Numbered from the stretch's first letter, positions 33,157 to 42,364 are shown. The stretch: DNA of 64,000 nt from Prauserella endophytica (GCF_005146945.1 NZ_SWMS01000009.1:1-64000), one strand, 5' to 3'. A program made the numbers and translations. The notes: generated from the sequence alone by a model not told the origin.

Positions 33157-34959
33157 ATGATGGCTTCGCCCTGGCTCGGCGTCCTGGATGACACCATCCA
33201 GGCGTGCGGAGCGCACGCGCGACCAGACCTGGTCGAACGCCTTCGGGCCCGCCGCGCAGAGCTGGCGGGACCGAAGGTGCGCGTGCTCGTGCTCGGCGAG
33301 TCGGGCCAGGGCAAAAGCCAGCTGATCAACGGCCTCGTCAACGCTCCGGTGTGCGCGGTCGGCGACGACGTCACCACCTCGGTGCCCGCCATCGTCCAGC
33401 ACGCCGAGGCCCCGGCGGGCGCGATCGTGACCGGCGACGACGCCCGCAACCTCGAAGGCCCCGGCCGCGTCCCGACTCCCGTCGAATCGGTGACCGCGCG
33501 GGCCAACCGCGACACCGGCGCCGTGCGGGCCGAGATCGGCCTGCCGCGCAAGCTCCTCGAAACGGGCCTCGCGCTCGTCGACTCCCCGCCCATCGGTTCC
33601 CCGGCCTCGCAGCACACCCACCGCACACTCGCGGTGCTCCCGCAGGCGGACGCGGCGCTGCTCGTCTCCGACGCGACGAAGGAGCTCACCACCTCGGAGC
33701 TCGACCTGATCGGCAGGGTGCAGCGGTTCTGCCCGACCGTTGCCGTCGTGCTCACCAAGACGGACCTGGTGCCCGGCTGGCGCCGCGTCGCCGAGCGCAA
33801 CCGCGCCCGCCTCCAACAGGACGGCCTGCCCGCGACCGTGATCCCGGTGTCGGCGTCCCTCCGCCTCGCCGCTGCCCGCAGCGGCGACAAGGCCCTCAAC
33901 GAGGAATCCGGCTACGGCGCGCTCGTCCGGTACCTGCACCAGGACCTGATGGGCCACGTCGACCTGTTGCGCAGGCGCTCTGTCGCAGCCCTCATCCACA
34001 TGACCGTCGAACAGCTCGGCGCCCCGTTGCGGGAACGGCTCGCCGAACTGCGCGAGGGCGGGACCGACGAGCTGACGGCGCGCTGGCGGGCAGCGGGCCA
34101 CCGGCTGGAGGAGCTGCAGCGTGAGTCGGCGCGCTGGCAGACGGTGCTCTCCGACGAGGTCGCCGATCTCATCGCAGACCTCGACTTCGACCTGCGCGAG
34201 CGCACGCGCCGGATCCTGCGGGAGGCCGAGGAGTACTTCGAGGTCGCTGATCCGGCGAAGGACTGGCCCGAGTTCGAGGGCTGGCTGCGCGAGAACCTGC
34301 GATCGGTCGCGGAGACGAACTCGGACTGGCTGCTCGACCGGTTCGAGTGGATCGCCCGCAAGATCGCGCGGCAGGTTGCTCCCCGCAGCGGTGACGTGCT
34401 GCCGGAGGCCCTGCTGGACGCGGAGTCCCGCGACCACATCGGTGACCTGCGGATGCCGAACGTCGAACGGTTCAGCCTCGGGCAGAAGCTGTTCGTCGGC
34501 ATGCGCGGCTCCTACAGCGGCCTGCTCATGTTCGGGCTGGCCACGACGTTGGCGGGCATGCCGCTCATCAACCCGATCTCGATCGGCGCCGGTGCCGCGT
34601 TCGGTGCCAAGAGTGTCTTCGAGGAGCGCGGCGCCCGGCTCAAACGGCGGCAGGCCGCCGCGAAGACGGCCGCGCACCGCCACGTGGACGACTTCTTCCT
34701 CACCTACGGCAAGCAGAGCAAGGACACGGTCCGCCTCATCCACCGCGAGCTGCGGGACCGCTGCACCGCCGTCGCACACGAGCTGCGTGCCGAGATCGCC
34801 GACACGGCCAAGCGCATCAAACAGGTCATCGACGCCGAGACCGCCGAGCGCGGCGCGAGCGCGCGTGAGCTGACCCGCGCGATCGAGCAGCTGAACCTGC
34901 TGTACCGGCGAGGGCACGCGCTCGCGACCACGCAAGCCGCCCGCGGGTTGACGGCGTGA
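33157..34959 (+). CDS. iniA: Dynamin-like GTPase, IniA-like
   Basis: A 600-residue protein with an amino-terminal dynamin-type GTPase domain: Walker A VLGESGQGKSQLING (K53), DSPP at the G3 region (ALVDSPPIGSP), and G4 VVLTKTDLVPGW. Long helical stretches follow, with a hydrophobic segment (FGLATTLAGMPLINPISIGA) near residues ~460-480 that may insert in membrane, and a C-terminal coiled region. Mycobacterial IniA is a membrane-remodelling dynamin-like protein linked to tolerance of cell-wall drugs. It overlaps the IniC-like gene by four bases. Confidence 0.88.
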   Translation: MMASPWLGVLDDTIQACGAHARPDLVERLRARRAELAGPKVRVLVLGESGQGKSQLINGLVNAPVCAVGDDVTTSVPAIVQHAEAPAGAIVTGDDARNLEGPGRVPTPVESVTARANRDTGAVRAEIGLPRKLLETGLALVDSPPIGSPASQHTHRTLAVLPQADAALLVSDATKELTTSELDLIGRVQRFCPTVAVVLTKTDLVPGWRRVAERNRARLQQDGLPATVIPVSASLRLAAARSGDKALNEESGYGALVRYLHQDLMGHVDLLRRRSVAALIHMTVEQLGAPLRERLAELREGGTDELTARWRAAGHRLEELQRESARWQTVLSDEVADLIADLDFDLRERTRRILREAEEYFEVADPAKDWPEFEGWLRENLRSVAETNSDWLLDRFEWIARKIARQVAPRSGDVLPEALLDAESRDHIGDLRMPNVERFSLGQKLFVGMRGSYSGLLMFGLATTLAGMPLINPISIGAGAAFGAKSVFEERGARLKRRQAAAKTAAHRHVDDFFLTYGKQSKDTVRLIHRELRDRCTAVAHELRAEIADTAKRIKQVIDAETAERGASARELTRAIEQLNLLYRRGHALATTQAARGLTA

Positions 34960-36215
34960 ACCTGCCGGAGCTGACCTGGTCGCTGCTCAGCCGGGCACTG
35001 GACGCGTACGCGGACAGCCCGAGGGCGACGAACTGGCTGCGCGGGCACCTCGCGCGGTTCACGGAGCCGTTGCGGCTGGCCGTGACGGGGCCGCACGGAT
35101 CCGGCCGGTCGACGCTGGTGAACGCGCTCGCCGGTGAGGTCGTGGCGAACGGGCCGGAGCCCACGCGCCACCACGTGCCGGCGAGCCGTTCGCAACCGGA
35201 ACTGACGTTGATCGACACCCCGCCCGTCGACGCGGAGGGCGCCGACCCGGGATCGCTCGAGCGGATCTGCCTGGAAGCCGACGCGGTGCTGCACCTGATG
35301 GGGCACCCGCACAACGCCGACCTGTCGTTCCTGCGGACGGTGCAGGACCACCCGGTGGCGAGGGCCGCGCCCGTGAACGCGCTCGTGGTCCTCTCCCGCG
35401 CCGACGAGCTCGGCGGCGGCCGGGTCGACGCGCTGATCTCGGCGCGGCAGGTGGCGCGCCGCTACCGCAGGGAGACCGAGCTGGCCGGCCTGTGCCAGGA
35501 CATCGTGCCGGTGGCCGGTCTGGCGGCGCAGGCCGGCCGGACGATCACCGAGGCCGAGTTCGAGACGATCGCGGCGCTCGCCGCGGTCCCGAAAGCCGAG
35601 CTGGAGCCGCTGTTGCTGTCCGCCGACCGGTTCGCCGCCGACGAGGCTCGCGCTGCGTTGCTGTCCCGGTTCGGGCTGTTCGGCGTCCGGCTCGCGACGA
35701 CCCTGGTGCGAGGTGGCGTCGACAGTCAGGCGGCGCTCGCCGCGCAGCTGCTCCAGCGCGCCGGGCTCTCCGAACTGCGCGACGCGATCACCCGGTACTT
35801 CACCGACCGCGCGAGGGTCCTCAAGGCGAGGTCGGCGCTGATCGGGCTCGAGGTGGTGCTGCGGATGGAGCCCCGGCCCGCCGCGGCGCCGCTGGTGACG
35901 GAGCTGGAGCGGCTGCTGGCGGGGGCGCACGAATTCGCCGAGCTGCGGATGCTCGCGGCGCTGAACACCGGTCGAGCGCGGTTGCCCGACGGGCTCAAGG
36001 ACGAAGCGCTGCGGCTGATCGGAGGCTATGGCGACGACCCGCCGTCCCGGCTGGGAGTCGCGGGCCCGGAGCCGCAACTGCGGCAGGCGGCACTCGGTGC
36101 TCTGCGGCTGTGGCAGGAGTACGCCGAGAACCCAGTGCTCGGCGCGGCGGAGCGCAGGGCGGCCCTGACCGTCGTCCGGAGCTGCGAAGCGATGGCGATG
36201 GCACCGGGCCTGTAA
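34956..36215 (+). CDS. iniC: Dynamin-like protein, IniC-like, with altered Walker A
   Basis: A 419-residue partner of IniA, starting at GTG 34956 inside the IniA stop. The GTPase fold is visible: RLAVTGPHGSGRSTLVNALAG, TLIDTPPVDAEG (G3), and VVLSRADELGGG (G4, with RAD in place of the usual TKxD). The Walker A lysine is arginine (R51), so GTP hydrolysis may be weak and the protein may act as a non-catalytic partner of IniA. The rest is helical without a clear membrane segment. Confidence 0.85.
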   Translation: MNLPELTWSLLSRALDAYADSPRATNWLRGHLARFTEPLRLAVTGPHGSGRSTLVNALAGEVVANGPEPTRHHVPASRSQPELTLIDTPPVDAEGADPGSLERICLEADAVLHLMGHPHNADLSFLRTVQDHPVARAAPVNALVVLSRADELGGGRVDALISARQVARRYRRETELAGLCQDIVPVAGLAAQAGRTITEAEFETIAALAAVPKAELEPLLLSADRFAADEARAALLSRFGLFGVRLATTLVRGGVDSQAALAAQLLQRAGLSELRDAITRYFTDRARVLKARSALIGLEVVLRMEPRPAAAPLVTELERLLAGAHEFAELRMLAALNTGRARLPDGLKDEALRLIGGYGDDPPSRLGVAGPEPQLRQAALGALRLWQEYAENPVLGAAERRAALTVVRSCEAMAMAPGL

Positions 36216-36341
36216 CCGGACGGCGTGCCGCTTCCTCGAAGACGCCGGCGACGTTGCTCGTCTCGAACGTGGTCGAGACCCATTCCCGATCTGTACCCGG
36301 GAATCCTTCCTTCGTTCACCCGACTGGGTAAAGATCTCCCG

Positions 36342-38729
36342 GTGACCACACTCTTCCGCCGTGCGACGGTCGTCGCCACCGTGGCCGGCCTGGCCGTGAT
36401 CGCCGCGCCCGCCACCGCAGCCCCCAGCTCAGGCCCGGTGATCGCCGAGGTCTACGGCGGGGGCGGCAATTCCGGTGCCACCCTGACCAACGACTTCGTG
36501 GAGCTGGCGACCGTGGGAACGGCGCCGGCGAGCCTCGACGGGCTGAGCGTGCAGTACCTGCCGGGTTCGCCGAGTCCTTCGAGTCGCTGGCAGTCGACCA
36601 CGCTGAAGGGCAGCGTCGAGCCGGGCGGGAGCTACCTGGTGGCCCAGGCCAAAGGCTCTGGCGGCACGGTCGCCCTGCCGGAGGCCGACGCGGTGGGCTC
36701 CATTTCGATGGCCGCCGGGTCGGGCACCGTCGCGCTCGTGGCGGGAACGACGCCGCTGACGTGCCTGACCGCCGCCGACTGCGCGGCCGACTCCCGGATC
36801 GTCGACCTCGTCGGTTACGGCAGCGCGGTGGTGCGGGAGACGAGGCCCGCGCCCTCGGCGAGCAACACGACGTCCGTCGCGCGCGCGGCCCTGACCGACA
36901 CCGACGACAACTCGGCCGACTTCGCCGCAGGCGACCCGACGCCGGTCAACGCGGCTGGCGAGGAACCCGGCGGTGGCGCGCCCGAGCCCACCGACGCCCG
37001 CATCCACGACGTGCAGGGCACCACGCGGCTGTCACCGCTGACCGGCGAGACCGTGCGGGTGCCAGGCATCGTCACGGCAACGCGGGCCTTCGGGTCCGCG
37101 CGCGGTTTCTGGTTGCAGGACCCCGAACCCGACGACGACCCCCGTACCAGCGAGGGGATCTTCGTCTTCACCGGTTCGAGCACACCCTCGGTGGCGCCCG
37201 GTGACGCGGTGACGGCCACCGGCCGGGTCGCGGAGTACTACCCGGCCTCGGGTGCGCAGTCGCTCACCCAGCTGACGGGTGCCACGTGGACGGTCGAGTC
37301 CCGCGGCAACGCGGTCCCCGAGCCGCGGGCCGTCACCGAGGACACGCTTCCCGGCGAGCTGGCACCGCAACCGGGCGGCAACATCGAGGGGCTGCCGCTG
37401 GAGCCGGAGAAGTACTCGCTGGACTTCTGGGAGGCGCACGAGGGTGAGCTCGTGAGCGTCACCGACGTGCGCGCGGTGAGCCGCAGCACCGACTACAACG
37501 AGCTGTACGTGACGACCAAGCCGGACCAGAACCCGAGCGCGCGCGGCGGTGCGGTCTACCTCGGCTACGACCGGCCCAACACGGGAATCGTCAAGATCGA
37601 GTCGCTGATCCCGTTCTCCCAGCGGCCGTTTCCGCAGGCCAACACCGGCGACACGCTCGCGGGCGTGACGTCGGGCCCGGTCGAGTACGACAGCTTCGGC
37701 GGCTACACGCTCATGGCCAACGTGCTGGGCGAGGTCAAGGACAACGGGCTCGAGCGAGAGGTCACGCGCAAGCAGCGGGCCGGTGAGCTCGCCGTGGCGA
37801 CCTACAACGTCGAGAACCTGTCCGCCGTCGACGACCAGGCCAAGTTCGACGCGCTCGCCCGCGGTGTCGTGGAGAACCTGGCGGCGCCCGACATCGTGAC
37901 GCTGGAGGAGATCCAGGACAACAACGGAGCCGAGGGTGTCGAAGACGGTGTGGTCGCGGCGGACCGGACGCTCGACCGGTTCGTGGACGCGATCGTGGCG
38001 GCCGGCGGTCCCCGGTACGAGTGGCGGCAGATCGATCCCCAGGACCGGACCGACGGCGGCGAGCCCGGTGGCAACATCAGGGTGGGCTTCCTGTTCAACC
38101 CCAAGCGGGTGTCCTTTGTGGATCGCCCAGGCGGTGACGCCACGACGCCCGTCGAGGTCGTTCGCAAGGCCGGCAAGGCGCGGCTCTCGATCTCGCCCGG
38201 CCGGGTCGACCCTGGCAACGACGCGTGGGAGGACAGCCGCAAGCCGCTGGCCGGCGAGTTCCGGTTCCACGGCCGGACGGTGTTCGTGGTCGCGAACCAC
38301 TTCGCGTCCAAGGGCGGCGACCAGCCGACGCACGGCGTCAACCAGCCGCCGGTCCGCGGCTCCGAGGTGCAGCGACTGCGGCAGGCCGAGGTGCTGCGCG
38401 GGTTCGTGGACGAGCTGCTGGCCGCCGACCGCGGGGCCAACGTCGTGGTGGCGGGCGATCTGAACGACTTCCAGTTCTCGCCGACGATCGGCAAGCTCCG
38501 CGGTCCGCTGGAGGTCCTCGTCGACACCCTGCCGGAGCGGGAGCGCTACGGCTACGTCTTCGACGGCAACTCCCAGGTGCTCGACCACATGCTGATCTCG
38601 CGGGCGCCCTACGGCGTCGACTACGACGTGGTGCACATCAACGCCGAGTTCGCCGAACAGGCCAGCGACCACGACCCGCAGGTGGTGCGCTTCCGGCCGG
38701 GCGGCTGGTGGTCGTGGTGGTGGCTGTGA
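36342..38729 (+). CDS. Secreted ExeM/NucH-type nuclease with lamin-tail domain
   Basis: A 795-residue exported protein. GTG 36342 opens a signal peptide (RRATVVATVAGLAVIAAPATAAP). Residues ~30-180 form a lamin-tail domain (PVIAEVYGGGGNSGATLTND, FVELATVG), a central OB-like region follows (TRLSPLTGETVRVPGIVTAT and FWLQDPEPDDDPRTSEGIFV), and ~480-785 are an endonuclease/exonuclease/phosphatase domain with ATYNVENL, VTLEEIQDNNGAE, VANHFASKGGD, VAGDLNDFQ and ASDHDPQVV. It should degrade extracellular DNA. The protein ends in an odd tryptophan-rich tail (RPGGWWSWWWL). It runs toward the convergent FtsK-type operon, leaving one base between stops. Confidence 0.88.
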   Translation: MTTLFRRATVVATVAGLAVIAAPATAAPSSGPVIAEVYGGGGNSGATLTNDFVELATVGTAPASLDGLSVQYLPGSPSPSSRWQSTTLKGSVEPGGSYLVAQAKGSGGTVALPEADAVGSISMAAGSGTVALVAGTTPLTCLTAADCAADSRIVDLVGYGSAVVRETRPAPSASNTTSVARAALTDTDDNSADFAAGDPTPVNAAGEEPGGGAPEPTDARIHDVQGTTRLSPLTGETVRVPGIVTATRAFGSARGFWLQDPEPDDDPRTSEGIFVFTGSSTPSVAPGDAVTATGRVAEYYPASGAQSLTQLTGATWTVESRGNAVPEPRAVTEDTLPGELAPQPGGNIEGLPLEPEKYSLDFWEAHEGELVSVTDVRAVSRSTDYNELYVTTKPDQNPSARGGAVYLGYDRPNTGIVKIESLIPFSQRPFPQANTGDTLAGVTSGPVEYDSFGGYTLMANVLGEVKDNGLEREVTRKQRAGELAVATYNVENLSAVDDQAKFDALARGVVENLAAPDIVTLEEIQDNNGAEGVEDGVVAADRTLDRFVDAIVAAGGPRYEWRQIDPQDRTDGGEPGGNIRVGFLFNPKRVSFVDRPGGDATTPVEVVRKAGKARLSISPGRVDPGNDAWEDSRKPLAGEFRFHGRTVFVVANHFASKGGDQPTHGVNQPPVRGSEVQRLRQAEVLRGFVDELLAADRGANVVVAGDLNDFQFSPTIGKLRGPLEVLVDTLPERERYGYVFDGNSQVLDHMLISRAPYGVDYDVVHINAEFAEQASDHDPQVVRFRPGGWWSWWWL

Positions 38730-38730
38730 G

Positions 38731-39096
38731 TTACCGCGCGCGCCAGCCGAGCTTGAGGATGGCCTGCGTCAGCTCGTGGTAAGCGGGTCGGACGTCCTCG
38801 GCGTAGCGGTGGAGCCATTCGCCGCGCGCCGAGGCCGCCGGCTCCGGCGGAGCCCCCACTTCCAGCCAGGACAGCCGGGACACGTTGTCCTTCGCCATGC
38901 GCCACCAGCGGTTCGCCCGGTCGGTCATGGCTCGTTCGCGTTCCTCGGCGGCCGTGACGGCCTCCGCCTTGGCCGCGATCTCGCCGTTCAGCTGCTCCGC
39001 CCTGGCGAGCTCCCAGGTGCGGAGATCCTCGGCCGCCTTGCGGGCAAGGCCGATGATCTCCTTGTACCGCATCGCGGCGGTCGGTTCGTCACTCAT
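38731..39096 (-). CDS. Small helical protein of the FtsK-type operon
   Basis: A 121-residue protein, almost entirely helical and charged, with a tryptophan-rich patch (ANRWWRMAKDNVSRLSWLEVG) in the middle and a second helix RYAEDVRPAYHELTQAILKL at the end. It overlaps the end of the FtsK-type gene by eight bases and is the last gene of the operon. I recognise no family. It has no signal peptide or membrane segment. It could be an accessory or substrate of the ATPase. Confidence 0.75.
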   Translation of the reverse strand: MSDEPTAAMRYKEIIGLARKAAEDLRTWELARAEQLNGEIAAKAEAVTAAEERERAMTDRANRWWRMAKDNVSRLSWLEVGAPPEPAASARGEWLHRYAEDVRPAYHELTQAILKLGWRAR

Positions 39097-41848
39097 CGGA
39101 CGGCTCCGTGCGGTGGAAGGGGATGATCACTTCGGGCGACGAGTGGGTTGTCCGGTCGAAGAACAGCGCCCGATCCTGCCGCGGCGACCAGTGCACCACC
39201 TGGCCGGCGCAGAACGGCGCGAGCTCGTTGCCCTGCACGTCCAGCGCGGCCCACGCGCCGATGTCGTCGGTGCCCGCGAAACCGAGGGTGTCCTTGAGCC
39301 GGGCGACACCACGCCACCAGCCGAGGACGTGCAAACCTCGGCCGGGCCCCTGCTTGAGCAGCGTGCGCAGGTGGTCGAGGCCGCTCTGTTTGCCCGGCTC
39401 CTTGTGCTCCAGCGCGGGCAGGGCGGCATCCACGCCGTAGAGCACCAGGATGCGCGGCGTGTCCAGGTCGGCCAGCGCGGCTGCGGAGGTGGTCACCACC
39501 TCGGTGAGGTCGTCGGCGGCGACGAGGCCGGCCTTGTGCCCCTCCGCGACGAGCCGGTCGGTCAGTTCCCTGACCGCGGGCAGGCACCGGTCCACCAGGC
39601 AACACAGCACGAACTCCACGTCGCCCTGCCGGTACTGCCGGGCCAGTGAACGGGTCGCGGAGTCCAGGATCGACAGTGCCTCCTTGGCGCTCGTGCCCAG
39701 CACGGCGAGGTTGCGGCCGGGCGAAGCGGACAGCTCCACGCTGTGCGCGGTGTCGGCGACGTCGATGGACTGACCCACGAGCGCGCGCGGCCGCTCCGCG
39801 GGGCCGAGCGAGGTGAACGCGGCCGACTCCTCAAGCGCCGGAGCGTGCGCGCCGTCGAACAGCCTGGGCTGCCCGTGCCCGGCGTAGGCCTGCCACAGTT
39901 CCCGTTGCAGCGCGGGGAACACGCCCTTGCCGCTGGCGTCGGGCACGTGTGCGAGCTGGTTGCCGTGCGCGATGCCCGAGTCGTGGTTGACCACCGCGTG
40001 CCATTTGGGCGCGGCGACGGCGGCCTGGTTGGTCTCTGCGAGCACGCGGCGAGCCTTCGGCATCGCGATGCGCAGGGTGCACTGCTCGAACACCGCCGGT
40101 TTGCCCCAGAACGCATCGATGCCGGCGATGTCCTGGCTGGCCAGGATCAAGTGGATCCCCTGCGAGCGGCCCCGGCGGGCGAGGTCCTCCAGCAGCGAGG
40201 TGGCGAGCGAGGTGACCGTGTCCCGCTCGGCGAAGAGGTACTGGAACTCGTCGATCACGGCCACGATGCGCGGCCAGTGGCCCCCGGGGTCCTGTTCCCG
40301 CAGCTCGGCGAGGTTGGTCACCTCGTGGTCCTTGGCCGCGGCCGAGCGCCTCCGCAGTTCGTCGGCGAGGAACCGCAGCAGCGCGAGCCCGAACTCGCGG
40401 TCGGTGTTGACGTTGACACCCACCAGCCGGGCGTGCGGCAGCCAGCTCTCGTCCTTGCGCCCCGGCGCCAGGCCCGCGAACGACACGCCTTCCTTGAAGT
40501 CCAGCAGGTACAGTGCGAGCTCGTCCGGCGAGTAGCGGGCGGTGAGGCTGCCGAGCAGCGCGTACAGGAAGTTCGTCTTGCCGGATCCGCTCGGTCCGCC
40601 GATCAGCGCGTGCGGGGTGGCGTCGCCGATCACCACCTCCACCGGCTCGCCCTCGAAGAAGCCGACGGGGGCGCGGAGCTCACGGGCCGAACTTTCGCGG
40701 CCGTACTCGGTCGGGAGCAGGTCGGCGAAGGAGCGCGGACCGCCCTGCTTGGCCACGAGCGCCTCGGCGATGCGACCGGCGGCCGTGGTGACCTGGCCGG
40801 ACGGCAGCGGCGGATCGAGCGTGACCACGAGGTCGGAGCCGGTCATGCTCGTGAGCGCGTGCCGCTCGTCTAGCATGCTGATCGTTTCCACGGAGCCACC
40901 GAGAACGGTGGGAACGTCCACCAGAATGAGTGAGATCCCGGCGTCCAGCGCGCCGCTCGCGACCCGTTTGAGGTCGCGGATCTGCTCTGGATGCAGGTCC
41001 TCGCCGTTGCCGTAGAGCACGGCGATGCGCCACGGCTCCGCCCGCTTGCCGGTCGCCGTGCGCAGTGCACGCAGTGACGGGAAACCGGCCTGCATGGTGT
41101 GGCTGTGGATGCGGCGGATATGCCCGGCGAACTCGTCGAGCAGGTCGACGAGCCGGGTGGGGTCGTGCACCGTGACCGCGCTGGTGCGGCTCAGCGCGTA
41201 GAAGCTCGGCAGCACGGCGGTGAGCTGGCCGACGTCCCACAGGTGGATCTTCACAGCGCCGGGCTCGAACGTGCTGAGCACCCGCATCAGGAGGTTCTCC
41301 ACGATCGCGTCGACGGCGGGCCTGGTGTTCGGTGCCGACGTGATCGCGAGGTGGGACTCGTCCAGCAGCGGAACAGCGACGTCGAACGTCAGCTCCGTGC
41401 CCGGGGTGCGCCCGGCGGCCGAACCGTCCACTGTGGAAGTTCCGATGCGCCAGAGCTGCGGGGCGGAGACGCCCGGCGACGAGCCGACACGACCGAGCCA
41501 GTCACCGGGTGGCCGACCGGCCGGGCCGGGGGCGCTGGCGGCGACGAGCTCGCGCAACCGGTTCGGTCCGTCAGCCCACTCCCGGTAGAACTCGCTGCGA
41601 ACGCTGCGTAGCCAGGACAGGACCTCCGCCATGGCGGGGTCGTTGGCGCGCTCGGCGATCTGGGGGTCGTGGGCGGCCCGCTCGAGCCCGGTGCGCACGA
41701 CGAGCTGCTCGAGCTGGAGCCTGGCCAGCTCGTACTCCGCCGTCTCCCGGGCGTTGCGGGCCGCTCCGAGGGCCAGTCCGATCTGCTGCCGCAGGTGATC
41801 GAGCGCCGTCGTCACCCGCGCGCGTTGCTCGCCGGCCTTCCTGCCCAT
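39089..41848 (-). CDS. Soluble FtsK/EccC-like ATPase
   Basis: A 919-residue protein without membrane segments. After a coiled amino end (residues 1-90) come three ATPase-like modules. The first (~150-340) lacks a Walker A; the second has GGPSGSGKTNFLYALLGSL (K424) and Walker B RIVAVIDEFQYLF; the third (from ~650, VLGTSAKEALSIL) has lost the GKT. Three tandem modules with one active site recall the EccC ATPase of type VII secretion, but the membrane anchor is missing. Two tiny helical proteins are encoded just upstream and a 121-residue protein downstream. It probably moves or remodels these small proteins or DNA. Homology to FtsK/SpoIIIE is clear; the task is unknown. Confidence 0.88.
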   Translation of the reverse strand: MGRKAGEQRARVTTALDHLRQQIGLALGAARNARETAEYELARLQLEQLVVRTGLERAAHDPQIAERANDPAMAEVLSWLRSVRSEFYREWADGPNRLRELVAASAPGPAGRPPGDWLGRVGSSPGVSAPQLWRIGTSTVDGSAAGRTPGTELTFDVAVPLLDESHLAITSAPNTRPAVDAIVENLLMRVLSTFEPGAVKIHLWDVGQLTAVLPSFYALSRTSAVTVHDPTRLVDLLDEFAGHIRRIHSHTMQAGFPSLRALRTATGKRAEPWRIAVLYGNGEDLHPEQIRDLKRVASGALDAGISLILVDVPTVLGGSVETISMLDERHALTSMTGSDLVVTLDPPLPSGQVTTAAGRIAEALVAKQGGPRSFADLLPTEYGRESSARELRAPVGFFEGEPVEVVIGDATPHALIGGPSGSGKTNFLYALLGSLTARYSPDELALYLLDFKEGVSFAGLAPGRKDESWLPHARLVGVNVNTDREFGLALLRFLADELRRRSAAAKDHEVTNLAELREQDPGGHWPRIVAVIDEFQYLFAERDTVTSLATSLLEDLARRGRSQGIHLILASQDIAGIDAFWGKPAVFEQCTLRIAMPKARRVLAETNQAAVAAPKWHAVVNHDSGIAHGNQLAHVPDASGKGVFPALQRELWQAYAGHGQPRLFDGAHAPALEESAAFTSLGPAERPRALVGQSIDVADTAHSVELSASPGRNLAVLGTSAKEALSILDSATRSLARQYRQGDVEFVLCCLVDRCLPAVRELTDRLVAEGHKAGLVAADDLTEVVTTSAAALADLDTPRILVLYGVDAALPALEHKEPGKQSGLDHLRTLLKQGPGRGLHVLGWWRGVARLKDTLGFAGTDDIGAWAALDVQGNELAPFCAGQVVHWSPRQDRALFFDRTTHSSPEVIIPFHRTEPSDE

Positions 41849-41855
41849 GTGTCGC

Positions 41856-42101
41856 CTACAGCCTCGCCTCGTAGTTGCTCAGCAGCTCGCCGGCGCCGGC
41901 GAGCCGTCCGGTCTCGGTATCGAGTTGCTCGAGCGCGCGGCCCAGCTGGGGCGGAAGCCACGGCTGGGCCTGAACCTGCGCGTCGACCATGACCCGGCGG
42001 TATTCCTCCAGCAGTTCCTTCGCTCGATCGGTGTGCGCGCGGGCATCGGAGAGCCCGCTGTGGACCTCGGCGAGCGACTGGCGCAGCTGGTCGAAGGACA
42101 T
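41856..42101 (-). CDS. Small helical protein A with C-terminal NYEARL
   Basis: An 81-residue, two-helix protein (MSFDQLRQSLAEVHSGLSDA, RAKELLEEYRRVMVDAQVQA) ending SNYEARL. Size and helical hairpin resemble WXG100/ESX substrates, though there is no WXG. The last residues closely match the end of the neighbouring protein (NYSARL). It begins two bases after that gene's stop and ends seven bases before the FtsK-type ATG, so translation is coupled through the operon. In type VII secretion the substrate's C-terminal tail docks on EccC; this tail may do the same. Confidence 0.75.
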   Translation of the reverse strand: MSFDQLRQSLAEVHSGLSDARAHTDRAKELLEEYRRVMVDAQVQAQPWLPPQLGRALEQLDTETGRLAGAGELLSNYEARL

Positions 42102-42103
42102 CG

Positions 42104-42364
42104 CTAGAGCCGGGCGGAATAGTTCTCGGCGGACGAGATGCAGGCCTGGATGGTGCTCTGGGTGCCGTTGATGCCCTGCAGCGCTTCGGCCAGCAGGCCG
42201 TGAGCCTGGTTCACCTCCTGCTGGGTGCTGCCGGACGTCGCCATCGCCAGCGTCTGCTGGGCTTCTTCGAGAGACTGGGCGGCCTGCTGCAGTGCGGCAA
42301 TGCCAGCGGAAGCCTTCTCGTTCGCGAGGGCGATCCCCGCGCGGATCTCTTCCACACCGGGCAT
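42104..42364 (-). CDS. Small helical protein B with C-terminal NYSARL
   Basis: An 86-residue helical protein: EEIRAGIALANEKASAGIAA, LQQAAQSLEEAQQTLAMATS, then QEVNQAHGLLAEALQGINGT, ending ENYSARL. It is the first gene of the FtsK-type operon, with AAGGAG before its ATG. It resembles ESX-like and related actinobacterial small secreted helical proteins in size and heptad pattern but has no WXG motif. The shared NYxARL end with protein A suggests a common recognition tail for the ATPase. Confidence 0.78.
   Translation of the reverse strand: MPGVEEIRAGIALANEKASAGIAALQQAAQSLEEAQQTLAMATSGSTQQEVNQAHGLLAEALQGINGTQSTIQACISSAENYSARL

Noticed and set aside
31498-34935. 1145-codon minus frame across the iniB and iniA genes
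   Set aside because: The iniB and iniA homologies on the plus strand are clear; the minus frame is low complexity.
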